From Nitrospirota bacterium (lineage in GTDB: Bacteria; Nitrospirota; Thermodesulfovibrionia; Thermodesulfovibrionales; Magnetobacteriaceae): 5,517 bases of DNA. The position numbers and the translations under genes were made by a program. The stretch covers positions 1 to 5,517 of the forward strand of contig JADFXZ010000152.1 in NCBI GenBank assembly GCA_015233265.1, given 5' to 3'. Below, piece by piece: positions 5,219-5,517 of the stretch (positions within the stretch are counted from its first letter, which is position 1; each line of letters opens with the position of its first letter). The notes below the pieces were generated by a model that was not told the origin of the DNA, ran no database searches, and worked only from the letters and a program-made list of their open reading frames with translations.

Positions 5219-5517
5219 TTACCCTGGTAAAAGCAAATCTATTGCGGCGGCAATGTCCTTTGATTTCATAAACGATGTGCCCACTAAAACGGCGTCAACT
5301 CCGGCGTTGTCAAGCATCAGGCACTCTTGCCGGGTCTTAATCCCGCTCTCACTTACGACTATTTTATCGTCTGGTATCTCTTTTATCAGAGTCAATGTTG
5401 TGTTGACATTTATTGTCATATTTGTCAAATCGCGATTGTTGATGCCGATGATATTACAGTTGAGCTCCAGCGGCACCTGCAGCTCCGGCGGCAGCTCCGG
5501 CGGCAGCTCCGGCGGCA
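5219..5517 (-). CDS. trpC: Indole-3-glycerol-phosphate synthase, C-terminal part (partial at right edge)
   Basis: The visible 98 residues are the C-terminal third of TrpC, which converts CdRP to indole-3-glycerol phosphate in tryptophan synthesis. NIIGINNRDL gives beta strand 6 with the substrate-binding Asn, and KIVVSESGIKT gives strand 7 with the conserved Glu-Ser; DAVLVGTSFMKS gives strand 8 with the phosphate-binding GTS-type loop. The frame is open to the window edge. The GTG at 5476 is internal, not a start. The unusual part is upstream of strand 6: where the helix after strand 5 should be, the frame reads PPELPPELPPELQVPLEL, coded by a 12-base tandem repeat. The lysines and first Glu of the active site lie outside the window, so functionality cannot be judged. 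No other trp gene follows downstream; the gene ends at the hairpin. Confidence 0.92.
   Translation of the reverse strand, partial: PPELPPELPPELQVPLELNCNIIGINNRDLTNMTINVNTTLTLIKEIPDDKIVVSESGIKTRQECLMLDNAGVDAVLVGTSFMKSKDIAAAIDLLLPG
5463..5517. repeat. In-frame 12-base tandem repeat inside trpC
   Basis: Three identical copies of AGCTCCGGCGGC occupy 5481-5492, 5493-5504 and 5505-5516, and base 5517 fits a fourth. A degenerate copy, AGCTCCAGCGGC, lies at 5463-5474, separated by six bases. On the coding strand each unit specifies Pro-Pro-Glu-Leu, and the degenerate unit Pro-Leu-Glu-Leu. The array runs off the window, so the copy number is unknown. Confidence 0.9.

Noticed and set aside
5219..5476. 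trpC as a complete 85-residue gene starting at the GTG at 5476
   Set aside because: The frame is open upstream to the window edge, and TrpC is about 250-270 residues; this is only its C-terminal part.

Overview
The window is bacterial, with roughly even base composition in most genes. The combination of a secreted DsrE-family protein, a Sfum_1244-like conserved hypothetical, a PAS-GGDEF enzyme, a two-domain GH3 hexosaminidase and a textbook sigma-54 promoter fits an anaerobic or sulfur-cycling Gram-negative lineage such as Nitrospirota or Desulfobacterota. This assignment rests on family knowledge and is tentative. The odd window length, and a right edge lying inside a tandem repeat, suggest the window may be a whole short contig.

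Layout. 1-199: the AT-rich 3' end of an unidentified gene on + that enters from the left edge. 274-760 region (-): a small exported DsrE-like protein with a good ribosome binding site. 914-1972 (+): a conserved hypothetical of the Sfum_1244 type, divergent from the DsrE gene across about 150 bases. 2004-2153 (+): a possible 49-codon upstream ORF overlapping the start of the next gene. 2143-3153 (+): a soluble PAS-GGDEF diguanylate cyclase with an intact active site and inhibitory site. 3157-4668 (-): a cytoplasmic GH3 beta-N-acetylhexosaminidase-like enzyme, convergent with the cyclase and ending 3 bases from it. 4845-4861: a near-perfect sigma-54 promoter driving an unrecognised 65-residue protein (4940-5137, +). 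5165-5212: a long imperfect hairpin between that gene and a convergent partial trpC (5219-5517, -), which is interrupted by an in-frame PPEL tandem repeat at the window edge.

The genes do not form one pathway. Nearly every junction is convergent or divergent, so most genes appear to be separately transcribed. The only likely co-transcribed set is the conserved hypothetical, the possible small ORF and the diguanylate cyclase. The most interesting items are the sigma-54-driven orphan small protein with a possible upstream activator site, and the PPEL repeat inside the trpC barrel. No RNA gene, CRISPR array, insertion sequence or transposase was seen.
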